From Mucilaginibacter agri (GTDB lineage: Bacteria > Bacteroidota > Bacteroidia > Sphingobacteriales > Sphingobacteriaceae), in contig NZ_WWEO01000040.1 in NCBI RefSeq assembly GCF_009928685.1, positions 62,001 through 126,000 on the forward strand: a stretch of DNA of 64,000 nucleotides, given 5' to 3'. This document shows, piece by piece, positions 43,103 to 50,764 of the stretch. The notes beneath the pieces were generated by a model. It was not told the DNA's origin. It worked only from the letters and a program-made list of their open reading frames with translations, and made no database searches. The first letter of the stretch is position 1. Each line of letters starts with the position of its first letter. The translations under genes and the position numbers were made by a program.

Positions 43103-43138
43103 AAAAAGCATATTGGGTAACCAGTATGCTTTTTTTTT
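43103..43138 (+). terminator. Terminator after the PA2169-type gene
   Basis: AAAAAGCATA and TATGCTTTTT arms enclose a 12-nt loop, followed by a long T run. Confidence 0.8.
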
Positions 43139-43186
43139 GTTAAAAGTGCTTAATATTGTGCAGGATTAATAATTCAAGCAACATTG

Positions 43187-43492
43187 ATGAAAAATTACAA
43201 ACTTATATTACTGGCAGCGGTTGCAACCTGCGCTTTCAGTGCCTGCAGCGCAGATCATAGCCCAAACAGCACTCCGGATTCAACTACCGATAATGCAGCT
43301 TTCAGACAGTTAAATGTGGATACATCTGCAGTAACCAGCCAAATGAGCAACGGTACTCAGGTTTCTAACGATGGATCTGGTGGCGTAGATGTGGCTAAAG
43401 ATACTACCCACATGAAAGTTAGGTCGGTTGCTGTTGCGCCAAGCGCACCCGCGGCTGCTCCTGCACCAGCTGATACTACCAAGAAGAAATAA
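43187..43492 (+). CDS. Small lipoprotein, 101 residues
   Basis: Signal peptide with lipobox (AVATCAFSACSAD). The mature part is polar and ends in an Ala/Pro-rich tail (SAPAAAPAPADTTKKK). It resembles in style the three lipoproteins that follow on the other strand, but lacks the GGTTAC-N14-GGTATTAA promoter. Function is unknown. ATG 43187 is used; a TTG lies one codon earlier. Confidence 0.75.
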   Translation: MKNYKLILLAAVATCAFSACSADHSPNSTPDSTTDNAAFRQLNVDTSAVTSQMSNGTQVSNDGSGGVDVAKDTTHMKVRSVAVAPSAPAAAPAPADTTKKK

Positions 43493-43511
43493 GCAAATTA
43501 GCTATAAACAA

Positions 43512-43548
43512 AAAAGGCCCCCGATTATTATCAGGGGCCTTTTTTGTT
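43512..43548. terminator. Bidirectional terminator between convergent lipoprotein genes
   Basis: AAAAAGGCCCC and GGGGCCTTTTT arms enclose a 12-14-nt loop, with A and T tracts on both sides. Confidence 0.85.
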
Positions 43549-43565
43549 TTCCTAAGAAATGGAAA

Positions 43566-43769
43566 TTACATTTTCTTAGTAGTGTCTTTTTTAGTAGTGT
43601 CAACAGCAGCGCTATCTTTTTTTACTGAATCAACTTTAACAGTTGAATCAACTACAGTAGTGTCTTTTTTAGTTGAGTCAGTAGTAGTAGTTGAGCTGCT
43701 ACCTTTGCAAGCAACCATAGAAACAGAGATAGCTAAAGCTAAAGCACCGAATTTTAATGAATTTTTCAT
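43566..43769 (-). CDS. Asp/Ser/Thr/Lys-rich lipoprotein, 67 residues (ECF regulon member 3)
   Basis: Signal peptide and lipobox (SVSMVACKG), then a low-complexity mature part of repeated DST/DTT/DSVKKD units ending in DTTKKDTTKKM. It is a paralogue of the genes at 43886 and 44248. It is preceded by GGTTAC-N14-GGTATTAA at 43806-43833. A disordered, charged envelope protein is likely; the function is unknown. Confidence 0.75.
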   Translation of the reverse strand: MKNSLKFGALALAISVSMVACKGSSSTTTTDSTKKDTTVVDSTVKVDSVKKDSAAVDTTKKDTTKKM

Positions 43770-43805
43770 TGTGAATTTTTTAAAAAAGTGATTAATAGTT
43801 TCTCT

Positions 43806-43833
43806 TTAATACCGGTAAACCAAAAAGGTAACC
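43806..43833 (-). promoter_or_regulatory. ECF-type promoter (GGTTAC-N14-GGTATTAA), member 3
   Basis: On the minus strand GGTTAC is at 43828-43833 and GGTATTAA at 43806-43813, exactly 14 bp apart, 36 bp upstream of the ATG. Confidence 0.75.
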
Positions 43834-43885
43834 GTGCTGATCGAAAAAAAATTAACAATTGTTTGCTTTTATTGTAATAAGCAAA

Positions 43886-44149
43886 TTATTGTTTTTTAGT
43901 TGTCTCTTTTTTCTCGGTAGTTTTTACAGTAGTTTTCTTAGAAACGGTGTCAACCGCTTTTTTTGAAGTATCAGCCAAAACGCTGTCTTTTTTAATGCTG
44001 TCAACTTTAACAGTTGTATCTGCTGTTGTTGATACAGACGAATCTGCTTTCGCAGTGTCGCTGCCGCTGGCAGAGCCGTTACCTTTACAAGCTACTAGTG
44101 ATGCCGATACGGCTAGAACTACAAGGGTGTTTTTAACTAAGTTTTTCAT
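43886..44149 (-). CDS. Asp/Ser/Thr/Lys-rich lipoprotein, 87 residues (ECF regulon member 2)
   Basis: MKNLVKN start, lipobox SASLVACKG, then the low-complexity body DTTVKVDSIKKDSVLADTSK and a Lys/Thr-rich end. It is the longest of the three paralogues. Its own ECF-type promoter lies at 44174-44201. The -35 part of that promoter is also the 3' arm of the terminator of the upstream gene. Confidence 0.75.
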   Translation of the reverse strand: MKNLVKNTLVVLAVSASLVACKGNGSASGSDTAKADSSVSTTADTTVKVDSIKKDSVLADTSKKAVDTVSKKTTVKTTEKKETTKKQ

Positions 44150-44173
44150 GGTATTATTATTTTTTATTTGATG

Positions 44174-44201
44174 TTAATACCCTAAAAAGAAAAAGGTAAC
44201 C
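44174..44201 (-). promoter_or_regulatory. ECF-type promoter (GGTTAC-N14-GGTATTAA), member 2
   Basis: GGTTAC at 44196-44201 and GGTATTAA at 44174-44181 on the minus strand, 24 bp upstream of the ATG. Confidence 0.75.
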
Positions 44202-44223
44202 CCTTGTGAGGGTTACCTTTTTC
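44189..44223 (-). terminator. Terminator of the 44248 gene built from the next promoter's -35
   Basis: 14-bp arms (GAAAAAGGTAACCC and its complement) enclose a 7-nt loop. The downstream arm on the minus strand is the GGTTACCTTTTTC of the following promoter. Confidence 0.75.
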
Positions 44224-44247
44224 AAAGATCGTCTGATCCTTAAGGAA

Positions 44248-44448
44248 TTACATTTTTTTAGTAGTATCCTTAACAGTTGTATCAGCTTTAACAGTTGAAT
44301 CAACTTTAGCAGTAGTATCAACAGTAGTAGTAGTAGCTGTAGAATCAACTTTAGTTGAATCTGTAGTTGAAGTAGTTTTGCTACCTGAACAAGCTGCGAA
44401 TGATAAAGTTACTACTGCTGCGATAGCTAATTTTGCGATGTTTTTCAT
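44248..44448 (-). CDS. Asp/Ser/Thr/Lys-rich lipoprotein, 66 residues (ECF regulon member 1)
   Basis: MKNIAKLAIAAVVTLSFAAC lipoprotein signal, then TSTTDSTKVDSTATTTTVDT-type repeats ending DTTVKDTTKKM. Paralogous to the two downstream genes, which suggests repeated tandem duplication together with the promoter. It faces away from the ECF sigma gene across an inverted repeat. Confidence 0.75.
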   Translation of the reverse strand: MKNIAKLAIAAVVTLSFAACSGSKTTSTTDSTKVDSTATTTTVDTTAKVDSTVKADTTVKDTTKKM

Positions 44449-44485
44449 AATTGAAATTTTAAAAGTTTTTTAAAGTTACCATCTG

Positions 44486-44513
44486 TTAATACCGGAAACT
44501 TTAAAAGGTAACC
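44486..44513 (-). promoter_or_regulatory. ECF-type promoter (GGTTAC-N14-GGTATTAA), member 1
   Basis: GGTTAC at 44508-44513 and GGTATTAA at 44486-44493 on the minus strand, 37 bp upstream of the ATG. Confidence 0.75.
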
Positions 44514-44534
44514 CTCGCAAGTGAAAATATTTTT

Positions 44535-44651
44535 AATTTGTTAATTAGCTAGTTCGATAATTTGCTAACGGCAAAAGAATCAATCAGTTAAAATTGTTGA
44601 TCAATAGTAATAATGCATCGGCAAATAGCCGAATTAGCTAATTAACAAATT
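44535..44651. repeat. 22-bp inverted repeat between the divergent ECF-type promoters
   Basis: Arms 44535-44556 and 44630-44651 match in 21 of 22 positions (core TTTGTTAATTAGCTA) and are spaced 73 bp. They lie between the promoter of the 44248 lipoprotein and that of the sigma gene. Confidence 0.7.
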
Positions 44652-44685
44652 GCGGAATTAAAAATAATTATTTTTGGCGGAGATG

Positions 44686-44713
44686 GGTTACTATTCCCGT
44701 TAAAAGGTATTAA
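44686..44713 (+). promoter_or_regulatory. ECF-type autoregulatory promoter of the sigma gene
   Basis: GGTTAC at 44686-44691 and GGTATTAA at 44706-44713. The -10 part ends 2 bp before the GTG start, so the mRNA would be leaderless or translation starts at the GTG at 44725. Confidence 0.7.
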
Positions 44714-44715
44714 TA

Positions 44716-45285
44716 GTGAGTAAAGTGTTAAAAGGTTCAGCGCCAACAGATAGCGAGGTTATCTTAGGTATCCTCAATAATTCGGAAGTTGTATTAGAAA
44801 GATTGTACGTTGCATATTTCCCGATGGTGATGCAGCTTATCATCAATAATAATGGCTCTGCCGATGATGCGAAGGACATTTACCAGGAAGCCATCATTGT
44901 TCTTTATAATAAAATTAAGAGTGGGGATTTTGAATTAAGCAGTAAGCTTAAAACATTTATTTACTCGGTTTGCCGCAGGCTTTGGCTTAAGCGGCTAAAC
45001 CAGATGAGCAGGTTTGATGGCGACATTAAAGACTTTCAGGATTATTTGCCGGTTGAGGATGAGGTTGAGAAACAGACAGACCGCGATTTGCAATATACCA
45101 AGATGGAAAGTGCACTTGCTTTGCTGGGCGAACCTTGTAAAACCATTATAGAAGATTTTTACATGCACGACAGATCCATGCAGGATATCTGTGAGCGTTT
45201 TGGGTATACCAATGCAGACAATGCCAAAACGCAGAAATATAAATGTTTGCAAAGGCTGAAAAAGTTATTCTTTCAGCACAATTAA
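44716..45285 (+). CDS. ECF-type RNA polymerase sigma factor
   Basis: 189 residues. Region 2 is around DDAKDIYQEAIIVLYNKIKS and KTFIYSVCRRLWLKRLNQ. Region 4 is a HTH with ALLGEPCKTIIEDFYMHDRS, MQDICERFGYTNADNAKTQK and YKCLQRLKKLF. GTG 44716 is the first start in frame; GTG 44725 is possible. The promoter motif in front of it recurs before three lipoprotein genes, so it is probably autoregulated. It is followed 16 bp later by its likely regulator, the membrane protease. Confidence 0.92.
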   Translation: MSKVLKGSAPTDSEVILGILNNSEVVLERLYVAYFPMVMQLIINNNGSADDAKDIYQEAIIVLYNKIKSGDFELSSKLKTFIYSVCRRLWLKRLNQMSRFDGDIKDFQDYLPVEDEVEKQTDRDLQYTKMESALALLGEPCKTIIEDFYMHDRSMQDICERFGYTNADNAKTQKYKCLQRLKKLFFQHN

Positions 45286-45301
45286 ATAGGGGGACTAGAT
45301 T

Positions 45302-46408
45302 ATGAACGACAGGCAATTACACGACGAGATAGAGCGTTACCTGAGTGGCGAAATGAGCCGCGAAGAACGCGCTGCCTTTGATGCACTGCGTAAGGACAAT
45401 GCCGATATTGAGCGCCAGGTTAATGAACATCGCCAGTTTATCGGTATGCTTAAACAATTTAACGAGCGCCGCGAGCTGGAGCAACGCTTAAATGCTATCC
45501 ATAATGAAATTGATGTACATTCACTTAAAGAGGAATTAACTGTTCATCCGTCGTGGATTGTACAACTGTGGCGTAATCATCACTCTAAAATATCTGTAGC
45601 AGCATCCATAGCTATATTTGCTATGTTGGCTACCTTATTCTTTACAGGTTATTTTAAAGGCCACGATTCTAATTATACGCAATTAAGGATGCAGATGGAG
45701 AGCTACAAACGCTCGACAGAAAAGCTCAACAATTCAACCAACGCGCTTATACATGATATTAAAGCAAGTAAAAGAATTATCGAGCCTGCTAAATTTGGCG
45801 GTACTGGTTTTGCTCTTACTGCTAACGGTTATATAGTAACTAATTACCATGTGGTAAAAGATGCCGATTCTGTTTACGTACAAAACGAAACCGGCGACTC
45901 TTACCATGCTCGTATTGTATACACAGAGCCAGGGTACGATGTGGCCCTTTTAAGAATAGATGATTCTACTTTTAAAGCGCAAAATCCTTTACCTTATACA
46001 CTTAAACGCGCCCAGAGCGATTTAGGCGAGGATGTATACACTATTGGTTATCCACGTAACGATGTAGTATATGGTAAAGGTTACTTATCATCAGCTACCG
46101 GTTTCCACGACGATACTACGGCATATCAGGTTTCAATCCCGGTTAATCCAGGCAATAGCGGCGGGCCGTTGTTAGATAACAAGGGTAATATCATCGGTAT
46201 CATCAGCGGAAAGCAATCGTTAATGGAAGGTGCTGCATTTGCTGTAAAATCTGAATACTTACTAAAGGCAATAAAAAACATGCCGTCTGATTCGGTAAAT
46301 AAAAAGATTGTACTTAACAGTAAAAATACCTTGGCTAGCCTGAGCCGTGCGCAGCAAATTAAAAAAGTACAGAATTACGTGTACCAGATTAAAGTATATT
46401 CTAAATAA
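45302..46408 (+). CDS. Membrane serine protease with anti-sigma-like N-terminal domain
   Basis: 368 residues in three parts. Residues 1-95 are cytosolic and anti-sigma-like (HDEIERYLSGEMSREERAAF), without a zinc HxxxCxxC motif. Residues 100-117 are one membrane helix (VAASIAIFAMLATLFFTGYF). Residues 160-345 are a trypsin-like (DegP/HtrA-type) domain with His in VTNYHVVKDA, Asp in DVALLRIDDS and Ser in NPGNSGGPLLD. There is no PDZ domain. Its position directly after the ECF gene suggests it binds the sigma factor and senses envelope state through its own protease domain; that is inference. Confidence 0.9.
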   Translation: MNDRQLHDEIERYLSGEMSREERAAFDALRKDNADIERQVNEHRQFIGMLKQFNERRELEQRLNAIHNEIDVHSLKEELTVHPSWIVQLWRNHHSKISVAASIAIFAMLATLFFTGYFKGHDSNYTQLRMQMESYKRSTEKLNNSTNALIHDIKASKRIIEPAKFGGTGFALTANGYIVTNYHVVKDADSVYVQNETGDSYHARIVYTEPGYDVALLRIDDSTFKAQNPLPYTLKRAQSDLGEDVYTIGYPRNDVVYGKGYLSSATGFHDDTTAYQVSIPVNPGNSGGPLLDNKGNIIGIISGKQSLMEGAAFAVKSEYLLKAIKNMPSDSVNKKIVLNSKNTLASLSRAQQIKKVQNYVYQIKVYSK

Positions 46409-46454
46409 TCGGTACGCGCTTACTAAGCAACCCTCTATTATAAATTATATACAG

Positions 46455-46482
46455 AAAAGCCCCTTATTCAGGGGCTTTTTTA
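46455..46482 (+). terminator. Terminator of the sigma-protease operon
   Basis: AAAAGCCCCT and AGGGGCTTTTTT arms enclose a 5-nt loop. Confidence 0.85.
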
Positions 46483-46569
46483 GTTTGATCACTTTCTATA
46501 ATTGATGAGCAACGCAGTAAACGCAGTAGAGGTTCAATACTTTGTGTCTCGCTCGGTTTTGATTTGGAA

Positions 46570-46600
46570 TAAAAAAAGCGACACAAAGTATTGTGTCGCT
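46570..46600 (-). terminator. Terminator downstream of nuoD
   Basis: On the minus strand AGCGACACAA and TTGTGTCGCT arms enclose 4 nt, followed by T7. ATACTTTGTGTC at about 46536-46547 repeats one arm nearby. Confidence 0.75.
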
Positions 46601-46611
46601 ACGGTATTATC

Positions 46612-46640
46612 TTGATTCTTGGATCTCGATTCCTGATTCT
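46612..46640. repeat. GAATCAAGA-family repeat after nuoD
   Basis: CTTGATTCTTGGATCTCGAT followed by TCCTGATTCTT, abutting the nuoD stop. Confidence 0.65.
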
Positions 46641-46642
46641 TT

Positions 46643-47827
46643 TTATCTGTCTACTTCCCCCAATACAATATCGATAGAACCGAGGATAGCAATAAGATCT
46701 GCTATCATTACACCTTTCGACATTTCGGATATTACAGAAAGATTGTTGAAACTTGGGCCACGTGCTTTTACACGGAAAGGTATCTCGGTGCGGCCATCGG
46801 CTATAAAGTAAAAGCCCAGTTCGCCGCGTGCACCTTCAGCGCGGATGTAGTAGTCTTGTGCTTTAGGGGTAATCTTGCGCGGCATTTTAGCACGCGGGTC
46901 GAAGTCGGAAGTACGTTTCAGGTCCTTTTGCAGGCGCTCAACGCATTGTTCTATTATTTTAAGTGATTCGGTAACCTCATCCACACGAACCTTGTAACGA
47001 TCCCAGCAATCGCCAACCGTGCCCATTTCGCCTTTACCTACAGGTATATCGAAATCAAGCTCCGGATAGGCAGAGTAATTATCTATACGGCGTAGATCCC
47101 ACTTAACGCCCGAGCCCCGCAAAACAGGGCCGGAGCAACCGTAGTTAATCGCTACGTCTAAAGGCAATACACCTACATTGGCGGTACGTTTAATAAAGAT
47201 CTGGTTATCGGTTAGCAATTCGTTAAGCTCTTTTAATTTGGGCTTAAAATAAGTTACAAACTCGGCACAGCGTTCTTCGAAACCTACTGGCAGATCATAA
47301 AATAAACCACCTATCCAGATGTAGTTATACAATAACCTCGAGCCGGAAGCCCATTCTAACATGCCCATGATATGCTCACGATCGCGGAAACACCACAGAA
47401 AAGGCGTAAAGGCGCCAATATCGATACCGTAAGTACCAATTGCTATCAGATGCGACGCAATGCGATTAAGCTCGCAAACCAGCACGCGAATGTATTCAAC
47501 ACGTTTCGGAATATCTTTATCGATACCGAGCATACGCTCTACGCCCATAACCCATGCGTGGCTGTTATTCATAGAAGCCAGGTAATCCATCCTGTCGGTA
47601 AACGGAATGGTTTGCTGATAGGTTAATGCTTCGGCATGTTTCTCAAAACAACGGTGTAGATAACCAAGATGAGGAATCGCCTCTTTAACTATCTCTCCGT
47701 CAGTGATTAACTCCAGGCGCAAAACCCCATGCGTAGAGGGGTGCTGTGGGCCCATGTTAAGCACCATGTCTTGCGTAGCGGCGGTGGCAATCTTTTTTTG
47801 ATATGTATCGAAAGCGGTATTTATCAT
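46643..47827 (-). CDS. nuoD: NADH-quinone oxidoreductase subunit D
   Basis: 394-residue 49-kDa-type subunit of complex I that lines the quinone site at the end of the peripheral arm. Family blocks are [54 protein letters not shown] and [11 protein letters not shown]. It is separated from nuoC by an inverted-repeat-flanked 484-bp insert, and the left repeat touches its ATG. No nuoE follows; a terminator does. Confidence 0.96.
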   Translation of the reverse strand: MINTAFDTYQKKIATAATQDMVLNMGPQHPSTHGVLRLELITDGEIVKEAIPHLGYLHRCFEKHAEALTYQQTIPFTDRMDYLASMNNSHAWVMGVERMLGIDKDIPKRVEYIRVLVCELNRIASHLIAIGTYGIDIGAFTPFLWCFRDREHIMGMLEWASGSRLLYNYIWIGGLFYDLPVGFEERCAEFVTYFKPKLKELNELLTDNQIFIKRTANVGVLPLDVAINYGCSGPVLRGSGVKWDLRRIDNYSAYPELDFDIPVGKGEMGTVGDCWDRYKVRVDEVTESLKIIEQCVERLQKDLKRTSDFDPRAKMPRKITPKAQDYYIRAEGARGELGFYFIADGRTEIPFRVKARGPSFNNLSVISEMSKGVMIADLIAILGSIDIVLGEVDR

Positions 47828-48309
47828 TTCGGATTTCGGATGTTCGATTTCGGATTTAGTTTGATTTCGAATTCTTTGAAATTTGTTGATTTAATTTAGC
47901 TGTTTTGCCTATTGAAGTAAAGATGGCTGTTAATTCGTTTGCTTCTTTTTTCAGGTAGGCTACTGCCGTATTATTTCCTAATCCAGATTCTTCTATTAAT
48001 TCAAGCCAATAAAATGATTCGTCTGCTTCTTCTTCGACTATGATGATCTTGTTGATAAAGTCGGCTGTTGATTTTCCTTTGCAAGCCGAACGATAATTCG
48101 CCCCAATTGAAGTCGCACTCCTTATTAGTTGATTGGATAATACTCGAAATGATCTACTATCGGGCTGAGATTCGATGAATTTAATAATGTGAACAGCGAA
48201 TAGTTTAGTTCTGTTTTTAAGTTCTTCCTTATTCATTTTCGGATATTATGATGATCGAAAATAGGCTTCCATTTACAAAATCCGAAATTGAACATCCGAA
48301 ATCCGAAAT
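47826..48309. mobile_element. Inverted-repeat-flanked unit carrying an S23-type gene, between nuoC and nuoD
   Basis: 32-bp ends at 47826-47857 and 48278-48309 are inverted copies with a single mismatch (core TTTCGGATTTCGGATGTTC). They run from the nuoC stop codon to the nuoD start codon. No exact target duplication is seen (TTATC versus TAATC outside). There is no transposase, so it is MITE-like at most. Confidence 0.6.
47856..48236 (-). CDS. Four-helix-bundle protein (S23/IVP family)
   Basis: 126 residues with S23-type patterns: [40 protein letters not shown] and [20 protein letters not shown]. Relatives sit in 23S rRNA intervening sequences and at many scattered loci in Bacteroidota and form pentameric bundles of unknown function. 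This copy interrupts the nuo operon and lies inside inverted repeats. Confidence 0.92.
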   Translation of the reverse strand: MNKEELKNRTKLFAVHIIKFIESQPDSRSFRVLSNQLIRSATSIGANYRSACKGKSTADFINKIIIVEEEADESFYWLELIEESGLGNNTAVAYLKKEANELTAIFTSIGKTAKLNQQISKNSKSN

Positions 48310-48806
48310 TAATCAATCTTTATCCCCTTATAATATTCAGCTGCCTGGTAGTCTTTTCTCATCGGGAAGCCTTCCCAGTCGTCGGGCAAAAGTATGCGTC
48401 GCAAATCGGGATGGTTTTCAAAGAAAATCCCTACCAGGTCATATGCCTCGCGCTCGTGCCAGTCGGCCGTGCGATAAACTTCTACAAGGCTCGGAAATAC
48501 TGGAAGGTCGTTAACATCACGGCCATGTTCTTTAATCACTTTAAGTGTTAACTGCGTTTGGTATGGGATAGACGACAGGTTATACACCACACCGAATTTA
48601 CCTGCTTCGACTCCGTAATCGACACCAGTAAGGCACGATAGAAAGTCGAAATAAGTACCGGCATTATCTCTTAGCTCACGGCAAACGCCAACAATATACG
48701 CTGGCGCTATAAGTAGAGCAGGCTGTAAAACACCGGCCTCTTCACCTGCAATAACCTCGGCGCCGAATTTTTCAATAAGTAAATTCTTGATTTCTTCAAA
48801 CGTCAT
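48309..48806 (-). CDS. nuoC: NADH-quinone oxidoreductase subunit C
   Basis: 165-residue 30-kDa subunit of complex I. Family signature: EREAYDLVGIFFENHPDLRR, then ILLPDDWEGFPMRKDYQ. Its start overlaps the pdxH stop by 4 bp, giving an unusual pdxH-nuoC coupling. The stop codon forms the edge of the inverted-repeat unit. Confidence 0.96.
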   Translation of the reverse strand: MTFEEIKNLLIEKFGAEVIAGEEAGVLQPALLIAPAYIVGVCRELRDNAGTYFDFLSCLTGVDYGVEAGKFGVVYNLSSIPYQTQLTLKVIKEHGRDVNDLPVFPSLVEVYRTADWHEREAYDLVGIFFENHPDLRRILLPDDWEGFPMRKDYQAAEYYKGIKID

Positions 48807-49450
48807 GGCGCAACACGAACGATTTTCCAGGTGTTTTTGTCAGCCTTTTTGTAAACGATACGATCGTGCAAGCGGCTGCTGCGGCCCTGCCAAAACTCAA
48901 ACATACGGGGCTTTAAAATATAGCCACCCCAATGAGCCGGCTTAGGAACGTCTTTATCGGCATATTCTTTCTCCAGTTTCTGCCACTTTTCTTCGAGCGT
49001 ATCGCGTCCATCAATTTCCTGGCTTTGTGGCGACACCACAGCGCCGATTTGGCTGCCTTTAGGGCGCGACATAAAATAAGCTTCAGAATCTTGCTTGCTT
49101 ACTTTTTCAATAGTACCCTCAATGCGGATCTGTCTTTCCAACGGCCCCCACCAAAAAGTGATAGCACCCAACGGGTTTTTAGAAATTTCTTTTCCCTTGC
49201 GACTTAAGTAATTGGTATAGAATACGAAGCCTTCGGCATTATAGCCTTTTAGCAACACTATGCGCGAAGATGGACGCCCGTCGGTAGTGGCAGTAGCCAA
49301 ATTCATGGCATTGGGCTCGTGCATCTCAGATGCGCGCGCCTGGTTAAACCAGCTATCAAACTGGATGAATGGATCTTGCTTTACGTCTTTTTCTGATAAA
49401 GATGCAGCAAGGTATTCTTGTCTTAGATCTTGTATGTCTTTTTGGCTCAT
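48803..49450 (-). CDS. pdxH: Pyridoxine/pyridoxamine 5'-phosphate oxidase
   Basis: FMN enzyme making pyridoxal 5'-phosphate. Signature blocks are NAMNLATATTDGRPSSRIVL, GFVFYTNYLSRKGKEI, ITFWWGPLERQIRIEGTIE and the C-terminal EFWQGRSSRLHDRI. It is 215 residues. ATG 49450 is chosen over the TTG one codon before it. It lies directly upstream of nuoC. Confidence 0.96.
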   Translation of the reverse strand: MSQKDIQDLRQEYLAASLSEKDVKQDPFIQFDSWFNQARASEMHEPNAMNLATATTDGRPSSRIVLLKGYNAEGFVFYTNYLSRKGKEISKNPLGAITFWWGPLERQIRIEGTIEKVSKQDSEAYFMSRPKGSQIGAVVSPQSQEIDGRDTLEEKWQKLEKEYADKDVPKPAHWGGYILKPRMFEFWQGRSSRLHDRIVYKKADKNTWKIVRVAP

Positions 49451-49567
49451 CAATGCAAATCTACAAATACGGTTTAGTAATATCTTATAAATCCGTTACC
49501 TTGTGTATAACGTTATTAAAAAGAACATTAATTTAACAGTTGTGTTATATTATCAAACTTAAACTGT

Positions 49568-50131
49568 ATGCTTAGCACCATTTCTGCCGCGGCAGGTCGA
49601 TTATTGATTTCGGAACCATTTATGGCCGATCCGAATTTTAAGAGGTCGGTTATTCTGCTAACCGAATATTCAGAGCTTGGCGCAATGGGTTTTGTGCTTA
49701 ATCACCAGAGTGAATATATGATAGGGGACCTGCTGCCGGATATTTCTTATTCCGAATTGCCGGTTTATGTAGGTGGCCCGGTAGCCAATAATACCTTACA
49801 TTTTATCCATCGTTGCCCGGAAAAGATTTCTGGTGGTACAGAAATATCGGATGGTATATATTGGAGTGGTGATTTTGAACAGGTAAAAGAGCTGATCAAC
49901 ACCTATCAATTAAAAGACGACGAGATTAAATTTTTCGCCGGATATTCGGGTTGGACACCTGGTCAGTTGGAAAATGAATTAACCGAAGATACCTGGATAG
50001 TAGCCAATAAATTTAATAGCGATGTTGTTTTTACGCACGACGAGCAGAACCTCTGGAAAGAAGTGGTGATAAGCTTGGGCCAGCGTTACGCACATATCGC
50101 TAATTTTCCGGAGAATCCTGCGTTGAATTGA
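49568..50131 (+). CDS. YqgE/AlgH family protein
   Basis: 187 residues with family blocks GRLLISEPFMADPNFKRSVI, GAMGFVLNH, VYVGGPVANNTLHFIHR and FFAGYSGWTPGQLENEL. The fold is known but the role is not clear. It is divergent from pdxH-nuoC and single. Confidence 0.94.
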   Translation: MLSTISAAAGRLLISEPFMADPNFKRSVILLTEYSELGAMGFVLNHQSEYMIGDLLPDISYSELPVYVGGPVANNTLHFIHRCPEKISGGTEISDGIYWSGDFEQVKELINTYQLKDDEIKFFAGYSGWTPGQLENELTEDTWIVANKFNSDVVFTHDEQNLWKEVVISLGQRYAHIANFPENPALN

Positions 50132-50175
50132 GTTCGGTTGCCGGTTGTAAGACGTAAGTAAGCTTACATAAGACT

Positions 50176-50210
50176 AGTCACAAGTTACGCTGCGCTAAAC
50201 TTGCGACAGC
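50176..50210. repeat. 35-bp repeat, copy 1 of 2
   Basis: A segment containing CAAGTTACGC and GCGCTAAACTTG, itself able to fold. It is repeated with one change at 56260-56294. Confidence 0.7.
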
Positions 50211-50229
50211 ATGGGGCACACGCAAAACA

Positions 50230-50751
50230 TCACGCGTCGTAATTGCTCGGATACCCCTCATCTTTCATCCCTTTAGCTGATTCTTCTACTTTACTTGCCA
50301 AATCAGCTTTGTATTTAATGAGGTTTTGGGTGATGTATTCGTCGCCGGTAGATAAAATCTGTGCAGCAAGTATGCCCGCATTTTTAGCTGCGTTTAAAGC
50401 AACGGTGGCCACCGGGATGCCATTAGGCATTTGCAGAATAGACAACAACGAATCCCAACCATCAATAGAATTGCTCGATTTTACCGGAACACCGATCACC
50501 GGCAAGTGAGTTAACGAAGCCACCATGCCTGGCAAATGCGCTGCACCACCGGCCCCGGCAATAATTACTTTCAAACCACGGTCTGCGGCTGATTTTGCGT
50601 AGCTAAACATACGATCGGGAGTGCGGTGGGCCGATACCACGGTAATTTCGTAATCAACGCCTAATTCTTTTAATACATCAGCAGCGTCCTGCATAATATT
50701 CAAATCAGACTTGCTGCCCATAATAATGGCTACTTTAGGTTGTATGCTCAT
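50230..50751 (-). CDS. purE: N5-carboxyaminoimidazole ribonucleotide mutase
   Basis: 173 residues. It converts N5-CAIR to CAIR in purine synthesis. Blocks: [54 protein letters not shown] and [20 protein letters not shown]. The class I form goes with PurK, which lies two genes upstream on the same strand. Confidence 0.97.
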   Translation of the reverse strand: MSIQPKVAIIMGSKSDLNIMQDAADVLKELGVDYEITVVSAHRTPDRMFSYAKSAADRGLKVIIAGAGGAAHLPGMVASLTHLPVIGVPVKSSNSIDGWDSLLSILQMPNGIPVATVALNAAKNAGILAAQILSTGDEYITQNLIKYKADLASKVEESAKGMKDEGYPSNYDA

Positions 50752-50764
50752 GGTGATTGTTTTA

